A stretch of 42,851 nucleotides of DNA from Ectocarpus siliculosus (taxonomy: Eukaryota; Sar; Phaeophyceae; Ectocarpales; Ectocarpaceae): NCBI GenBank assembly GCA_000310025.1, contig FN648633.1:1-42851 (forward strand). Reading direction: 5' to 3'. Both the position numbers and the translations under genes were made by a program. Below are positions 29,410-39,700 of this stretch, in pieces. Position 1 is the stretch's first letter. The number at the start of each line of letters is the position of its first letter. The notes beneath the pieces were generated by a model that was given only the letters and a program-made list of their open reading frames with translations, had not been told where the DNA came from and searched no databases.

Positions 29410-30732
29410 ATGTCTTCGAACGACTCTGGGAACTCTGGCGGGGGCGAGGCTGGCCCGACTCATGAGGAGCTTAGGACGGCCATCGACGACGCCATGGGCG
29501 ACGCCAGCACCAGAATGGAGAAGATGGTGACGGAGGAACTGGAAGGCATCATGAACACCTTGTCCAGGTTAGTGCCCGGGACACCGCCCGCTGGAAGTGC
29601 GACCGCAGCGGGCGGCGGGGGGGAGTCACAGGGGAGGACGCACGCCTTCCCGGGCGCGGGTCAGCTGGACCAAGCGCCGAATACTGGACGAGGGCTCGAG
29701 GGAGCGAGAGGACTGCGAGGCCCGGAACCACGAGAGCCTACACCACATGGTGCTCTCTCGCGAGAAGGAATCAGCAGAGAGGAGCAAGCTTCACGGTATG
29801 CTTTCAGCTCGCATGCCCGTATCCCACGCCTGAAACAGTTGGACTTCAACGGAGACGAGAAAAACTGGCTGATGTTCCGAAACGATTTCATTACGCAGGT
29901 TCAGACTTGTGGGATGGGTCGCGCCTTGAGCGACAGCAGAGACATTGAGGTCCTAGGCGTAGACGATGATGGCATGATAGAGCAAGGAGTGGAAGTAGGG
30001 GAGATAGCCACGTACCGGGATTTGTGGGGGATGCTGACCGGAGCGATATCCAACAACTCCACAAAAATGCTGGTGTACGATCGAAAGGGGCCCTCGGCAG
30101 CGTGGCGTGCGTTAGAAGAAACATTCACCCCCTTGACCGGCGGCGAGCAGATCTCGCTGATCGGAAAGTTTTATAATGCCCAACAAGGGAAGAACCAGGA
30201 ACCCCGAGTGTTTTTCCAGGAGTTCAAGTCCGTAGTGACTAACCTAGAGTTGGCATTCGACCAGCCCATCCCAAAAATGCTCGTGTATGCACGGTTCCTC
30301 GATGCGCTTTCCCCGGAATTTGAGATTCAAAAGCAACAGCTGCTCGCCCAGAAAACACTCGATGAAGAAGAGATTTTGAGAGTGCTTCGCACACGGGCTG
30401 GGCAACTGAAAGCGGAGAAAAAGAAGGGGAAGAGTGATCGGCGAGCGAACCATCATGCGTTCGTAGCAGTAGAGGGGAAGGGGGGAGGAAAGAGACGTCC
30501 GAAACAAAACCGAGGTGACGAAGAGGCGAATTTAGCCAGCGACAAGAGAGTCAAGTGCTACGTCTGTGATGGTGACCACTATGCGAGTGCATGCCCAGAG
30601 AAGCTTTGCCAGAGGTGCGGAAAAAAGGGGCACAACGCGAAAAACTGCCCATCGAGAACTGAAACTGCAGTCACCGCGATTGAAGTTGGAGTCGGTGGTG
30701 TCGAGTTGGACGTCGCATACGAAGCACTCTGA
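29410..30732 (+). CDS. gag: Element C Gag
   Basis: 440 residues from the ATG at 29410, just after the post-LTR sequence. The frame opens earlier, at 29395, without an ATG. An N-terminal helix (EELRTAIDDAMGDASTRMEK) and Gly/Pro-rich linker lead to a copia-type gag core from about residue 140 (RIPRLKQLDFNGDEKNWLMF to about LRTRAGQLKAEKKKGK). A basic region then precedes two CCHC zinc knuckles, CX2CX3HX4C at 383-395 and CX2CX4HX4C at 400-413. It ends soon after, without protease. The intact frame in a pol-less element suggests selection to keep Gag, or a young copy. It should form particles or bind the RNA, while reverse transcription and integration would have to come from a helper (inference). 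Confidence 0.93.
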   Translation: MSSNDSGNSGGGEAGPTHEELRTAIDDAMGDASTRMEKMVTEELEGIMNTLSRLVPGTPPAGSATAAGGGGESQGRTHAFPGAGQLDQAPNTGRGLEGARGLRGPEPREPTPHGALSREGISREEQASRYAFSSHARIPRLKQLDFNGDEKNWLMFRNDFITQVQTCGMGRALSDSRDIEVLGVDDDGMIEQGVEVGEIATYRDLWGMLTGAISNNSTKMLVYDRKGPSAAWRALEETFTPLTGGEQISLIGKFYNAQQGKNQEPRVFFQEFKSVVTNLELAFDQPIPKMLVYARFLDALSPEFEIQKQQLLAQKTLDEEEILRVLRTRAGQLKAEKKKGKSDRRANHHAFVAVEGKGGGKRRPKQNRGDEEANLASDKRVKCYVCDGDHYASACPEKLCQRCGKKGHNAKNCPSRTETAVTAIEVGVGGVELDVAYEAL

Positions 30733-31992
30733 TGTTGTCTAGATCTGTTTTCCCAGCGGTGCATCAACGCCCGTTCCCTTTCGTGCCTTGCGTGCAATTC
30801 GGCTCGTCGGCATTTCCCCATAAAGAGCCGATTTTGATGATACGACTGACGAAAGTACAGAGGGGAATTTTTTCTGGCCTGTTACTTTTCCGCCGTTCGC
30901 TCGTTGTTTTTTTCTTGTGTGTTTGATCGGGATACGAACGCAGTCCACGAAACTCGATGTTGCCTGTCCGGTATACCACGCGCATCTCAGTAACTAACCG
31001 CGTAGGTTGAGCCATGACGAGGCTTATTGCACGATGAAATACTGAGGATGGTGTGGCATTCGGTTGTCGTCTCACTTTGAGGAATGGTGATCCGCAGGGC
31101 ACTGCGGTCACACCAATTTGATTGATGATGTTCGGAATTATTTCCTGGTGTCTACAGTTTCACCGGGATATTTTGCCTGAAATCAGGGAGGGCTGATGAA
31201 TGATGCCTTTTTTCGTGATAGATGGCTACCAGCGTCTCTCATATTAGCAGGTACCAGCAGGCTGGTTGATGAACTGTTTGTGATTGATATGCTGCTTCGA
31301 TCGTCCTCTGATGTGTAGGCTGAGGGGGGCACCCTCCCCTAACATGTGGTTGATTGCCCTTTTTTTATGATCTTTCATTGATGTACAGACCGAGGGGGGC
31401 ACCCCTCACTGTCATGTGATCGACAATGGTGATCGGGGTTGGTTGTAGACGCGCCCCGTTGCTAACAGCAGCTGGATACAGCAGTAGGGATCCTGTTGCT
31501 GGGAGGGAGTTACTTGTGAAGGGGTAGCAAAAAATGTCTAGGTCCAGTGTCTCTCGAAGCGGGGTACCGTTGTGGTTGAGATACTGCTTGATCTTCCTCT
31601 TGGTTGATCGCCCTCTATAAAAATGTCATTAAGCGATGTAGCGTTAGGTTTTACGTTTTTCCGCTGCAGTTTGGCATTGGTGCTTGTGGCCTTAGGCGCG
31701 TCGCGGTGCTGACAGCAACTCGATACAGTAGGGATCCTGTTGGCTGGGAGGGGACTACTTGAAAAGGGGTAGTACAAATGCCTGACAGTTGTAGACGTGT
31801 AGGTTTGCAACTTTGTGACAGCTGTGTTGATTGTGTTGATAGTTCAATCAGCAGGATGACCCGTGGGGTTTTGATCCGGTGGCCGGGTTTCCCTTCATTT
31901 GTTTTATTTTTGTTTATTTTTGGAGTTTTCTATGGTACCCTGAGCGCTTTGGTTTTGAGAGCATTCATTATGATGTACAGAATCAGGGAGGG
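30733..31992 (+). other. Element C 3' interior, G+T-rich, with polypurine tract
   Basis: No ORF with motifs. Notable: two copies of (T/C)GAGGGGGGCACCC (about 31322 and 31391), paralogous phrases CAGCA(G/A)CT(G/C)GATACAG...GGGATCCTGTTG near 31470 and 31713, the motif shared with B at 31863-31893, and CAGGGAGGG at 31984-31992 abutting the LTR. Another CAGGGAGGG lies at 31184-31192. Confidence 0.6.
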
Positions 31993-32362
31993 TGTTCGTG
32001 AGGTGGATTATGCCATCCTTACGAAGGCTACATTACTGCGGTAGTGCTCATGTGTGGTTTTGAGCTATGCAGGTGCGCAAGTGCGTGACCGTCCATCGGT
32101 CATTTGTATCTTCGGGGTATCTCCGGTAGTAGGACCTTTGGCAAGTTGTCGCGCGTTCCTTGTTGTCATGTATTCCGAGTTCCGAATGCGTCTTGCGACT
32201 GTTGCTCGCGTGCCTCGGTGTTTGTGATGCACCTGGGTGCCCACTCTCTTCCGTTGCTTGTGTCTACGAGGACGACCAATAAAACGACTTTACCATCTCT
32301 TCACATTGTCAACCGGGACAGCCGTGCTCATCCAGCAGCACTCGGCTTGGGGCCAATCAACA
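31993..32362 (+). repeat. Element C 3' LTR
   Basis: 370 bp with AATAAA at 32278-32283. Followed by TCCGC. Confidence 0.95.
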
Positions 32363-32408
32363 TCCGCTCGTCGGTTCACCGGTGTGGGGTTCCCCCCGAA
32401 TGTTTCAG

Positions 32409-33420
32409 GTATCCCAGCGGCATGTGCCTTAACACCCGATGTTCGGCAGTTCTATGTACATCGGGCGCGGCTTTTCCCGACTTTTCTCATCGATTGACGC
32501 ACAATGCACAAGCGCACACGCAGCAGCAGTGCGGTCTACTCCCTCACGTAGGAACAACAGCTCCGTTTGTCCTCCCTCACGTAGGAACAACAGCTCCGTT
32601 TGTCGTAGGTAGTAGTGGGCCCGGCGCTGCGTTGCGAGTGTCTGTGCTGTGCCATGTTTTCTCGGCTCCCAGCCTGGATAGTTGCATCGTACCGACGATT
32701 GCCTTAGCATCCGATGCCCGGAAATACACAAATCGGGCGCGGGTTCTGAATCTTTCCCATCGATTAACGCACACTGCACAGGCGCACCCGCAATAGCCGT
32801 GCGGCCTACTCCCTCACCTAGGAACAATAGCTCCATTGTTGCAAGCAGTAGTGGGCCCGGCGCTGCGTTGCGAGTGTCTGTGCTGTGCCATGTTTTCTCG
32901 GCTCCCAGCCTGGATAGTTGCATCGTACCGACGATTGCCTTAGCATCCGATGCTCGGAAATACATAAATCGGGCGAAGGCTCCGAATCGTTCCCATCGAT
33001 TAACGCACACTGCACAGGCGCACCCGCAATAGCAGTGCGGCCTACTCCCTCACCTAGGAACAACAGGTCCATTTTTGCATGTAGTAGTGGGCCCGGCGCT
33101 GCGTTACGAGTGTCTGTGCTGTGCCATGTTTTCTCGGCTCCCAGCCTGGATAGTTGCATCGTACCGGCGTTGCCTTAGCACCCGATGCTCGGAAATACAT
33201 AAATCGGGCGAAGGTTCCGATCCTTTCCCATCGATTGACGCACACTGCACAGGCGCACCCGCAATAGCAGTGCGGCCTACTCCCTCACGTAGGAACAACG
33301 ACTCCGTCGTCGTAGGTAGTAGTGGGCCCGGCGCTGCGTTGCGCGTGTCTTTTCCTGGGCATGGTTTGTTTGCTCCAGTCTTGATAGTTGCATCGTTTCG
33401 GCATTCATTTGCCCCAAAAC
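32409..33420 (+). repeat. 236-bp tandem repeat, about four copies
   Basis: TGGGCCCGGCGCTGCGTT recurs at 32616, 32852, 33088 and 33323 (spacings 236, 236, 235). Each unit also holds GCCATGTTTTCTCGGCTCCC, GGATAGTTGCATCGTACCG, ATCCGATGC.CGGAAATACA, CATCGATT(A/G)ACGCACA and CTCCCTCAC.TAGGAACAA. The first (32409-32610) and last (33323-33420) units are diverged, and a 28-base internal duplication (CCTCACGTAGGAACAACAGC) occurs near 32550-32600. Unit length is not a multiple of three, so the open frames are incidental. Confidence 0.93.
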
Positions 33421-33745
33421 CTGCTCATCTGAAACTCGTTGGTGATCATGATATCTCGGGTATACATGCGCTGTGTACACAGTACGCCCGACCTGCCTCG
33501 CCCCAGTCGCCACATCGAAAGACTGGCCTGGGCGGCACGATGCCACCAAAGGGAGCACTGTGGATGCTCGAACCGTCACCGCATGCAGACATGGCTCGCC
33601 GGTGTATGCGCCGTCTTTGAACCGCCAACCACTCCCGAATCATCTCCGACGCACCGAGTCCTGTTCAACGCCGGCATCCAGTAGGTAGTAGACTCCTTCA
33701 ATTGCGGGTGGCGACGAACCGCACCATGCACAATTTCACCATGCA
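33421..33745. other. No gene seen
   Basis: No convincing exon or repeat. Several short open frames overlap on both strands. Confidence 0.35.
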
Positions 33746-33749
33746 CAAT

Positions 33750-34168
33750 TTGCAGGTTTTCCCCCGTGTACAACTATAATAGCGACAGCCCGCTCCGTCG
33801 AGGTCGCGCACATGGCAGAGGTCGGAGTGTTGTTTGGCTTGGCATCCTCAAGCGTTGGCGATATCCTGACTGGGCGATGATTGCGTGCGAAGTCAGAAGT
33901 CATGTTCCTCGTGACCCATACACTTATGTCTGTAGATGGATACCCGCCCGTATGCGGGTTTCCCGTGTTGGTGCAGAGTGCACCTGTTGGCGGGGTGGCC
34001 CCCGTCCGTGCATATATTAGCGCGCATGCGGTCGAAAGGGCGTCTAACATCATTCGGGCGCACACGGACGAACTTGTGTTGAGGATTGCCAGAGGACATC
34101 ACCCAACCGCGTGGAGCAAAACACCGTCGTCGTCGTCACTGATGTGGTCAGATGCGCGCTTTGTTTGA
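33750..34168 (+). pseudogene. Coding-like exon with one in-frame TGA, unidentified
   Basis: After an AATTTGCAG acceptor (about 33749) the plus strand reads a long hydrophobic/helical peptide (IIATARSVEVAHMAEVGV and on). It reaches TGA at about 33878 and continues in the same frame for 95 more codons (FLVTHTLMSVDGYPPV, then ISAHAVERASNIIRAHTDEL) to TGA at 34168. The two parts look like one protein interrupted by a nonsense codon. The minus-strand frame 33736-34065 is less protein-like. No family was recognised. Confidence 0.35.
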
Positions 34169-34219
34169 ACGGCATCGGTTGGATTCACGCCTCCCGGAAC
34201 AAGGCGGTAGGTTGATTAC

Positions 34220-34522
34220 TTGGTCGATTCTCCGGGGAAGGTGACAACAAGATCGGGGCATGATGTCACGTGCGTGGAAGTGGGGTCGCCCGGTTGCCTG
34301 TTTTGTTCTTCCGGCACCACGTGGGCAAAACAATCTGCCGCCGTGTCGCTCTCCAAGGACTCTTTCTGTAAGTTGAACATGGCGTGTAACGAGCAACTTG
34401 GCAGAGGGGACGACTTTAACTCTACGTCGGGGCTCAGAACCTTTGGTGCCAGTCCGACGGTAAACACGAGCCTCACATTCACCACCAGCACTGCAGCTGT
34501 TGTTAGTCGGGATCACCGCTAG
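34220..34522 (+). CDS. Candidate Cys-rich exon, unidentified
   Basis: A 100-codon plus-strand stretch starts near GTAG|GTTGATTACTTG. It is Ser/Thr-rich with six cysteines in its first half (VTCVEVGSPGCLFC..., then FCKLNMAC) and a Thr/Ser-rich end, stopping at TAG 34520-34522. The pattern suggests an extracellular or lumenal region. It could be a following exon of the 33750-34168 gene, but the join was not established. Minus-strand frames overlap it, so confidence is low. Confidence 0.3.
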   Translation: MVDSPGKVTTRSGHDVTCVEVGSPGCLFCSSGTTWAKQSAAVSLSKDSFCKLNMACNEQLGRGDDFNSTSGLRTFGASPTVNTSLTFTTSTAAVVSRDHR

Positions 34523-35381
34523 GAACATTTGTGCAGTCAGAGCCATAGCGGGCTACATCCACGCGGGCCAAGCTGTGGCGTGGAGCTTATTCTCCGCCAG
34601 CTTGCGTCTGCGGTGCTCGATGATGATAGCAGTGGATCTTGAAGCGCTGCGGCCCAGGATACGGTGGCTCTTCAGGCGCAACTGTGGCCTGCCGACCAGC
34701 CCTCTTTTTCCATGCAACATTTCAGGGCAAGGAGGGATTTGACCAGACCCACGCCCGGCTTAGCGTGAAAGGAGATGTGCCGATGGGGGTTAGAGACCGG
34801 AACCGATGGTGAAGAACTACAAAACATTGGGCCGTCCTTCACACGGCGGGGGGGCGGCGAACTATACGGCTTTCCACGAGGAGCCGTTGTCTCTGGCATT
34901 GGGAGCCGCCTTTGCAGCGTATGCCCCCCCCGTACGCCGGTTTAATCCCATAGCTGAAAATACGAAAGTTTGGGTGGCTCAACCACGCTCCAGGTCAGTG
35001 GTCGCGAAGAAGACGGGACAAGGAAAGTATGGGTGGGACCACAGGCCGGAGCTGGAGGCCTCATCCAAAATCCAATACTTAGATTAAATGATCCTAGGCC
35101 ACGAGCAATAATACAACAGAAAATTGCGTATAAGAAAAGTGCATACAAAAAAAGAAAAGGCCGGATGCCGACCTGTGGCTCTCTCGGAATGAAGGGATTC
35201 CCACAATTTCCAACAGGAAATCTCGGATTTGAGACGCATCTAGATTTCGGAACGAAATCGAGAAGAGTCAGATATTCCAGAAAGGATGTTGGAAAATGAC
35301 CCCACCTAGTTCAGTCCCCCTTTTCTCTCCCGAAATACGCCGGAGCTATCGAGGAGAAGGGATATATTTGAGAGTCGTAAC
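34523..35381. other. Intergenic stretch with dispersed repeat pieces
   Basis: Contains a TKVWV-encoding block (34965-34990) like that near 10850, a second AAAGTATGGGTGG copy at about 35025, the repeat 35127-35219, and a block (35223-35262) like 10551-10600. No other gene was recognised. Confidence 0.5.
35127..35219 (+). repeat. Dispersed ~90-bp repeat, partner of 9540-9632
   Basis: Near-identical, in opposite orientation, to 9540-9632. Encodes the same basic peptide on this strand. Confidence 0.75.
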
Positions 35382-36215
35382 ATGCCGCCTCGCAACACGC
35401 GGCGCGCCACGGCGGCGGCTTCGGCGGCTGCTTCTCCTAAAACGGCTTCCTCAGCGGCGGCGCCTTCTTCCTCAGCGGCTGCTGCCCCGGCGGCGGCTGC
35501 CGCGGCCCCAGCGGCTGCCAGCGCGCCGATGGGACCGCTTTCCCCGCCTCCACCTGGGCTGCCTCCCCGGCCCGACCGCCAGACGGCCGCGTTTGCGGAC
35601 GCGACCACGGCGGCCTACGCTCTGCCGTGCTACACGGCGCTGGTGCCGGGAGCAGGGGCAACGCTGGACCTTGGGCGGGTGTTCGACCGCAACCGGCTCG
35701 GTTGCGATCAGGGCACTGTGGAGGAGTTGGTCCTCCGTTTGGGTGAGGTGGCCACTCGGCTGCCGCCCCTTGCCGGGGCGGAGACCTACACGGCAGTTTT
35801 GGCGCGCGCCAGGAAGGTGGCCACTTCGCGGGCGGGCGACAAGTCCGTTGCCTATCGCCAGGCCGAGGCGAAGAAGCTCTTGGCCGAGTACACGGTGGAA
35901 CTCGCGCTCCGCCATGGCCGCCTCTTGCAGTCAGAAGGCTGTGTGCTGCTGGAAGCAGTAAAGGACGTTGTTCTGCCTGCTCACTTCGGAGGTTCGGCGG
36001 CGCGGTCCGCGACGGCAGCGCCACCGGCGGCTGCTGTCGCCCCGGCCGCCGCCCCGGCGACGTACTTATCTGATGCGGAGCTGGCGCAGCGAATGCAAGC
36101 ACAGATTGACCTGAGTGGGGGGCCGAGCGACAGCAGCGGGAGGGCGGAGAGCCCGCACGAGAGGGACGACCGCGAGCTGATCGCTCTGCTGACTCGAGCG
36201 CACGCAAAACCAGAG
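35382..36215 (+). CDS. Ala/Pro-rich protein, first exon, unidentified
   Basis: The ATG at 35382 opens a frame of about 278 codons to GAG|GTGCGC (36215/36216), a plausible donor. Without splicing it would stop at 36243-36245. Residues 1-70 are low-complexity Ala/Pro/Ser. 80-200 form an ordinary helical region (LGRVFDRNRLGCDQGTVEEL, then AEAKKLLAEYTVELALRHGR). A second Ala/Pro linker precedes an acidic C-terminal helix. G/C-ending codons dominate, consistent with real coding. The GAG|GTGCG exon end is shared with 11219. It could be a host gene or a gag-like ORF of an unrecognised element. Later exons were not identified. Confidence 0.6.
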
Positions 36216-36245
36216 GTGCGCTGCTCAATATTCAATATTCTATAA

Positions 36246-37029
36246 AATATGCCAAGTGTTGAAAGTGATGAAAGTGTTCAAAAAAAAAAAAAAAAAAAGG
36301 GGGCACATTTCTGTTGGTTGTTGTTGTTGTTAGGTTGTGCGAATCCTCACGCCCTCTCGTGCATCTGAGTACGAGCTACACGCGCTTCTCTTTAGAAGAC
36401 TACGATGAAGGTCTGGTCGTACCATACTGGTGGTTCACACTTCGATGTCGGGGGTGCATGTGTACTGTATGCACGTCGGAAAAAAAAATTTTTCGAAGCC
36501 CTTCTTGGCACGGATCTACATGTGTACATATATACTGAAGTATGTATTCTGCGGACACTAACAGAATGCGTGCCCACAACAACCAACCATGGCTATCTGG
36601 TGTTTCATGTTGCCGCTCTATTGATAAAGGCCTGCCGCTGTTGCCCGGTCCTCACATCATGGAAGTATGTCATACCTTACGAAACATCATGAATGATTGG
36701 TGGCATACATATGTACGTAACCCGTCCATAGTTCCCCCCATCTGTAGTGGCAGCTGCGGCAACACACACGCACAGCTTGTTGTTGTCCGTGACTACGGTT
36801 ACACCTTCTGGCTGTTACCGCGGTGTGGTCATTTCACCGATGCCCGCTGCACACTCACATACAGTTGAAGGGTTGCCTACTGGCTGCTAAATTTTATATT
36901 CCCACAATACCCTCACTAATACTGAAGCCTTTGAGAAAATACTTCGGATGTACTCCCACACGCACCGATGAGGTTGTTAGTCTATGCCTCACCGCTCCGC
37001 TGTTGGCTGTTACATTCTGGTGTCGGACC
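36246..37029. other. Intergenic or intronic stretch, no exon assigned
   Basis: Holds an A18 tract (36281-36298) followed by a (TTG)n run and TTAG, a possible acceptor. No downstream frame continues the 35382 gene convincingly. Confidence 0.4.
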
Positions 37030-37657
37030 GTCGGTAGATTTGTTTGTCACAAATGTTGGCTGTTACACGTCTTTGTATAGCCATCATTTCACAAGCAGTT
37101 GCATCATGACGAAATCCCTGCGAGACACGCCGATGTTTTGCCCGCAGCAGACTCTGCCTATAGCATACGCCGATATGCTTGCGACCGTCGGTAGATTTGT
37201 TTGTCACAAATGTTGGCTGTTACACGCTATTGTGTAGCCATCATGCACAAGCAGTTGCCTCATGACGAAATCCCTGCGAGACACGCCGATGTTTTGCCCG
37301 CAGCAGACTCTGCCTTTAGCATACGCCGATATGCTTGCGACCGTTGGTAGATTTGTTTGTCACAAATGTTGGCTGTTACACGTCTTTGTATAGCCATCAT
37401 TTCACAAGCAGTTGCCTCATGACGAACTCCCTGCGAGACACGCCGATGTTTTGCCCGTAGCAGACTCTGCCTTTAGCATACGCCGCTATGCTTGCGACCG
37501 TCAGTAGATTTGTTTGTCACAAATGTTGGCTGTTACACGTCTTTGTATAGCCATCATTTCACAAGCAGTTGCCTCATGACGAAATCCCTGCGAGACACGT
37601 CCATGTTTTGCCCGCAGCAGACTCTGCCTTTAGCATACGCCGATATGCTTGCGACCG
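37030..37657 (+). repeat. 157-bp tandem repeat, four copies
   Basis: GTCGGTAGATTTGTTTGTCA or a one-base variant starts at 37030, 37187, 37343 and 37500 (spacings 157, 156, 157). Each unit also contains CACAAATGTTGGCTGTTACA, ATGACGAA(A/C)TCCCTGCGAGA, CCGATGTTTTGCCCG and TATGCTTGCGACC. High identity implies recent amplification. Not coding, because the unit length breaks frame. Confidence 0.95.
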
Positions 37658-37799
37658 TCAGTACACAGGTGGAGGTTGAACCCCCTTGGGGATTTTTCGG
37701 CAAGGGGGGGGGGGGGTCATCGGCAAGGTCGAGCCCCCCTGAAGAGTCCGTTGGGTTGTCCAACCTCCGTCCCTTCACCAACCTTGGCAACCCCTGACA

Positions 37800-38285
37800 G
37801 AAGAACGGTTTGGCAAACTCATTGCCTACGATGTGCTTGCCAAGCTCGTTCGCGTACGTGAGATTGGCAAGGCTAGTTACAGCCAGCGTGCGATTGGCGA
37901 TTGGCAAGGTCGTTTTCGAACTTGAGATTGGCAAGGCTCATTGCCAACGATGTGCTTGGCAAGGTCGTTTTCGAACTTGAGATTGGCAAGGCTAGTTATA
38001 TCCAGCGTGCGATTGGCGATTGGCAAGGTCGTTTTCGAACTTGACATTGGCAACGCTAGTTCGGGAACTTGTGATTGGCAAGGCTCATTGCCTACGATGT
38101 GCTTGCCAAGCTTGTTCGCGAACATGAGATTGGCAAGGCTAGTTCGCGAGCGCGCGATTGGCGATTGGCAAGCTTGTTCGCGAAAGTGGGATTGCAAGCT
38201 CGACCCGGATATTGGCAAGGCTCATTGCCTACGATGTGTTTGGCAAGGCTAGCTCGCGAGCGTGAGATTGCCAAGGTGCTCTGAG
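37800..38285 (+). repeat. TTGGCAAGG/TTGCCAAGC repeat field
   Basis: GATTGGCAAGGCTAGTT, AAGGTCGTTTTCGAACTTGA, GTGCGATTGGCGATTGGCAA and CATTGCC(T/A)ACGATGTG(C/T)TTG recur in shuffled order with partly ~115-150-bp spacing. The core occurs in both orientations (TTGGCAAG and CTTGCCAA), giving potential hairpins. Open frames on both strands are by-products. Confidence 0.88.
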
Positions 38286-38900
38286 CACTTCGACTGGCAG
38301 GCTCGGTGAATGTACGAGATAGTTAGCCAGTCACGTTCGTTCGCTAAGGCCGACAACGCGAAGGTCGTACCCGCCCCCGCCCCCGGCACCTCACAGCCGT
38401 CGTGGTCGAGGACAGTAAGAGATGGATATAGAGTTCTTCCTTTTCCCGCGAATCCACACATACATGCTTGTAAATTACAAAAAAAGCGACAGCGACTCTT
38501 CTCGATGCAATATGTGCCTCTCTAGAGTAGACCGACGCACAGCGCGAAAGGTATATCGGCAAAAAGGCAACAAACTCATGCAGTAATAGAAACATACCCG
38601 CAAGTACAATGGAGTCCGTAGCGGAAATACACGCTCAACTCCCCCCATGGCAAAAAAATAACGCGACACATGAGTCACCATCGCCACCCTCCACCCTCTC
38701 CAGATGACAGGCTACAACACGAAGCGCCACCACATGTAACTCACAAGAATAGACACCATAAAACCAAGAGAATGGTCGCTACAAGAGACACAGCATATGC
38801 TACAAAACGCACACCGAGATATCACCATAACCCGCCTTCTCACTCTCTCCATCACAAGACAAGCAAAAACAACCGACACAATCGAACACCCGCAGACCAC
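38286..38900. other. No gene assigned
   Basis: The plus strand is A+C-rich from about 38650, which keeps the plus frames open. No splice-supported exon was identified in this part. Confidence 0.35.
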
Positions 38901-39013
38901 AACACTAGAAACGCCCCCGCATGCAGGGGCACAAGAAGAGACACCCCTCTCTACTTCTACGCGCAGCCTATGTACCGTCCTCGAGGAACTCAATATTTTA
39001 CACGTGCATATAC

Positions 39014-39049
39014 ATGATTCAGATACTTGAACAACACCCCGCGAGCTTT
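39014..39049 (-). CDS. Candidate 36-base mini-exon (minus)
   Basis: Read after CGACCAAG, it encodes KARGVLFKYLNH and ends at CAT|GTATAT. The phase is compatible with the 39128-39184 exon upstream on the minus strand. The acceptor is mediocre, so this is tentative. Confidence 0.3.
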
Positions 39050-39127
39050 CTTGGTCGAACCCGGCAAGGGTCAGACCACCAGATAGCAACAAACACGTGG
39101 ATAAGACGTACTCACAAAAAAACATAC

Positions 39128-39184
39128 AAAGTCCTTGGCGAGAGGAAAGTCCGCGGCTTCGCGCACCTCCTCCGTCAGCCACGA
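39128..39184 (-). CDS. Small exon of unidentified minus-strand gene
   Basis: 57 bases between TTCTGTGGTGTTTTAG (acceptor) and GACTTT|GTATGT (donor, near-consensus) encode 19 residues (SWLTEEVREAADFPLAKDF) in a single open phase. Both splice sites are strong and the codons end mainly in G/C. Neighbouring minus-strand exons are uncertain. Confidence 0.5.
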
Positions 39185-39269
39185 CTAAAACACCACAGAA
39201 AGAAGAGTAACCACCCTCTCTACGACAGTCCAGGTGTAAAAACTAAGACAATGTACCACAACAACAACG

Positions 39270-39700
39270 GTACCAAACCCTGTGCCATTCGACCGGCACC
39301 GTCCGCCGTGCAACGTCGACGACCTCGCATTATTTTACAAATGAACAGAATGCACACGCATCCCTTGAGCCTCTCTCGACAAACACATGATCACCCGTAG
39401 TTTTACAGAACCCCCGCCCGCGCTAACAAAAACAAAACACAGCACCGTCTGCAGTCACAGACAAAAATACGAAACCAAAAATTAAAGACACCCACGTCGA
39501 CAACAACAACGGAACAAGACCGTCTTTTTCTACGCGCAGAGTACCCTACCACTCGACTAGTGCACCGTCCGCCCTGCAGCGTCGACGACCTCACACTATT
39601 GTACACATGAGGAGATGAACACGACGAGGTGATCTCTCATAATTTACATGATCATCCGCAAGTCTACAAAATTCCGCGCCCCCACGACTAAAATAAAAAA
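39270..39700 (-). repeat. Duplicated ~260-bp gene module
   Basis: 39280-39440 and 39540-39700 share, in order, ACCGTCCGCC.TGCA.CGTCGACGACCTC, a short TTGTACACATG-like spacer, CATGATCA(C/T)CCG, TTTACAGAA/CTACAAAA and (C/G)CTAACAAAAA / CTAAAATAAAAA. On the minus strand each has a T-rich tract ending in TTAG before a G-rich block, like intron/exon junctions. A weaker third relative lies near 38960-39050. The blocks now contain stops, suggesting exon duplication followed by decay. Confidence 0.5.

Larger units (their letters stand above)
28987..32362 (+). mobile_element. Gag-only LTR retrotransposon (element C, TR-GAG-like)
   Basis: 3376 bp with TG...CA LTRs of 371 and 370 bp, a 5-bp TCCGC target duplication, an intact gag ORF with two zinc knuckles and no pol motifs. 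This is the layout described for terminal-repeat retrotransposons with a gag domain (TR-GAG), first reported in plants. It sits in the decayed edge of the satellite, 701 bases past element A. It shares several cis-features with element B. The LTRs differ by two substitutions and indels of 5, 1 and 7 bp, so it appears somewhat older than A or B. Confidence 0.95.

Noticed and set aside
32429-33620. Open frames of up to 193 codons on both strands
   Set aside because: They are by-products of the 236-bp tandem repeat. Their peptides simply repeat in shifting frames.
35296-35961. Overlapping Arg/Leu-rich frames in the 35382 gene region
   Set aside because: They are out-of-frame readings of a GC-rich coding exon. 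The 35382 frame has the expected third-position bias.
37877-38252. Repetitive proteins in the TTGGCAAGG field
   Set aside because: Mirror-image open frames on both strands follow the DNA repeat, not a protein constraint.
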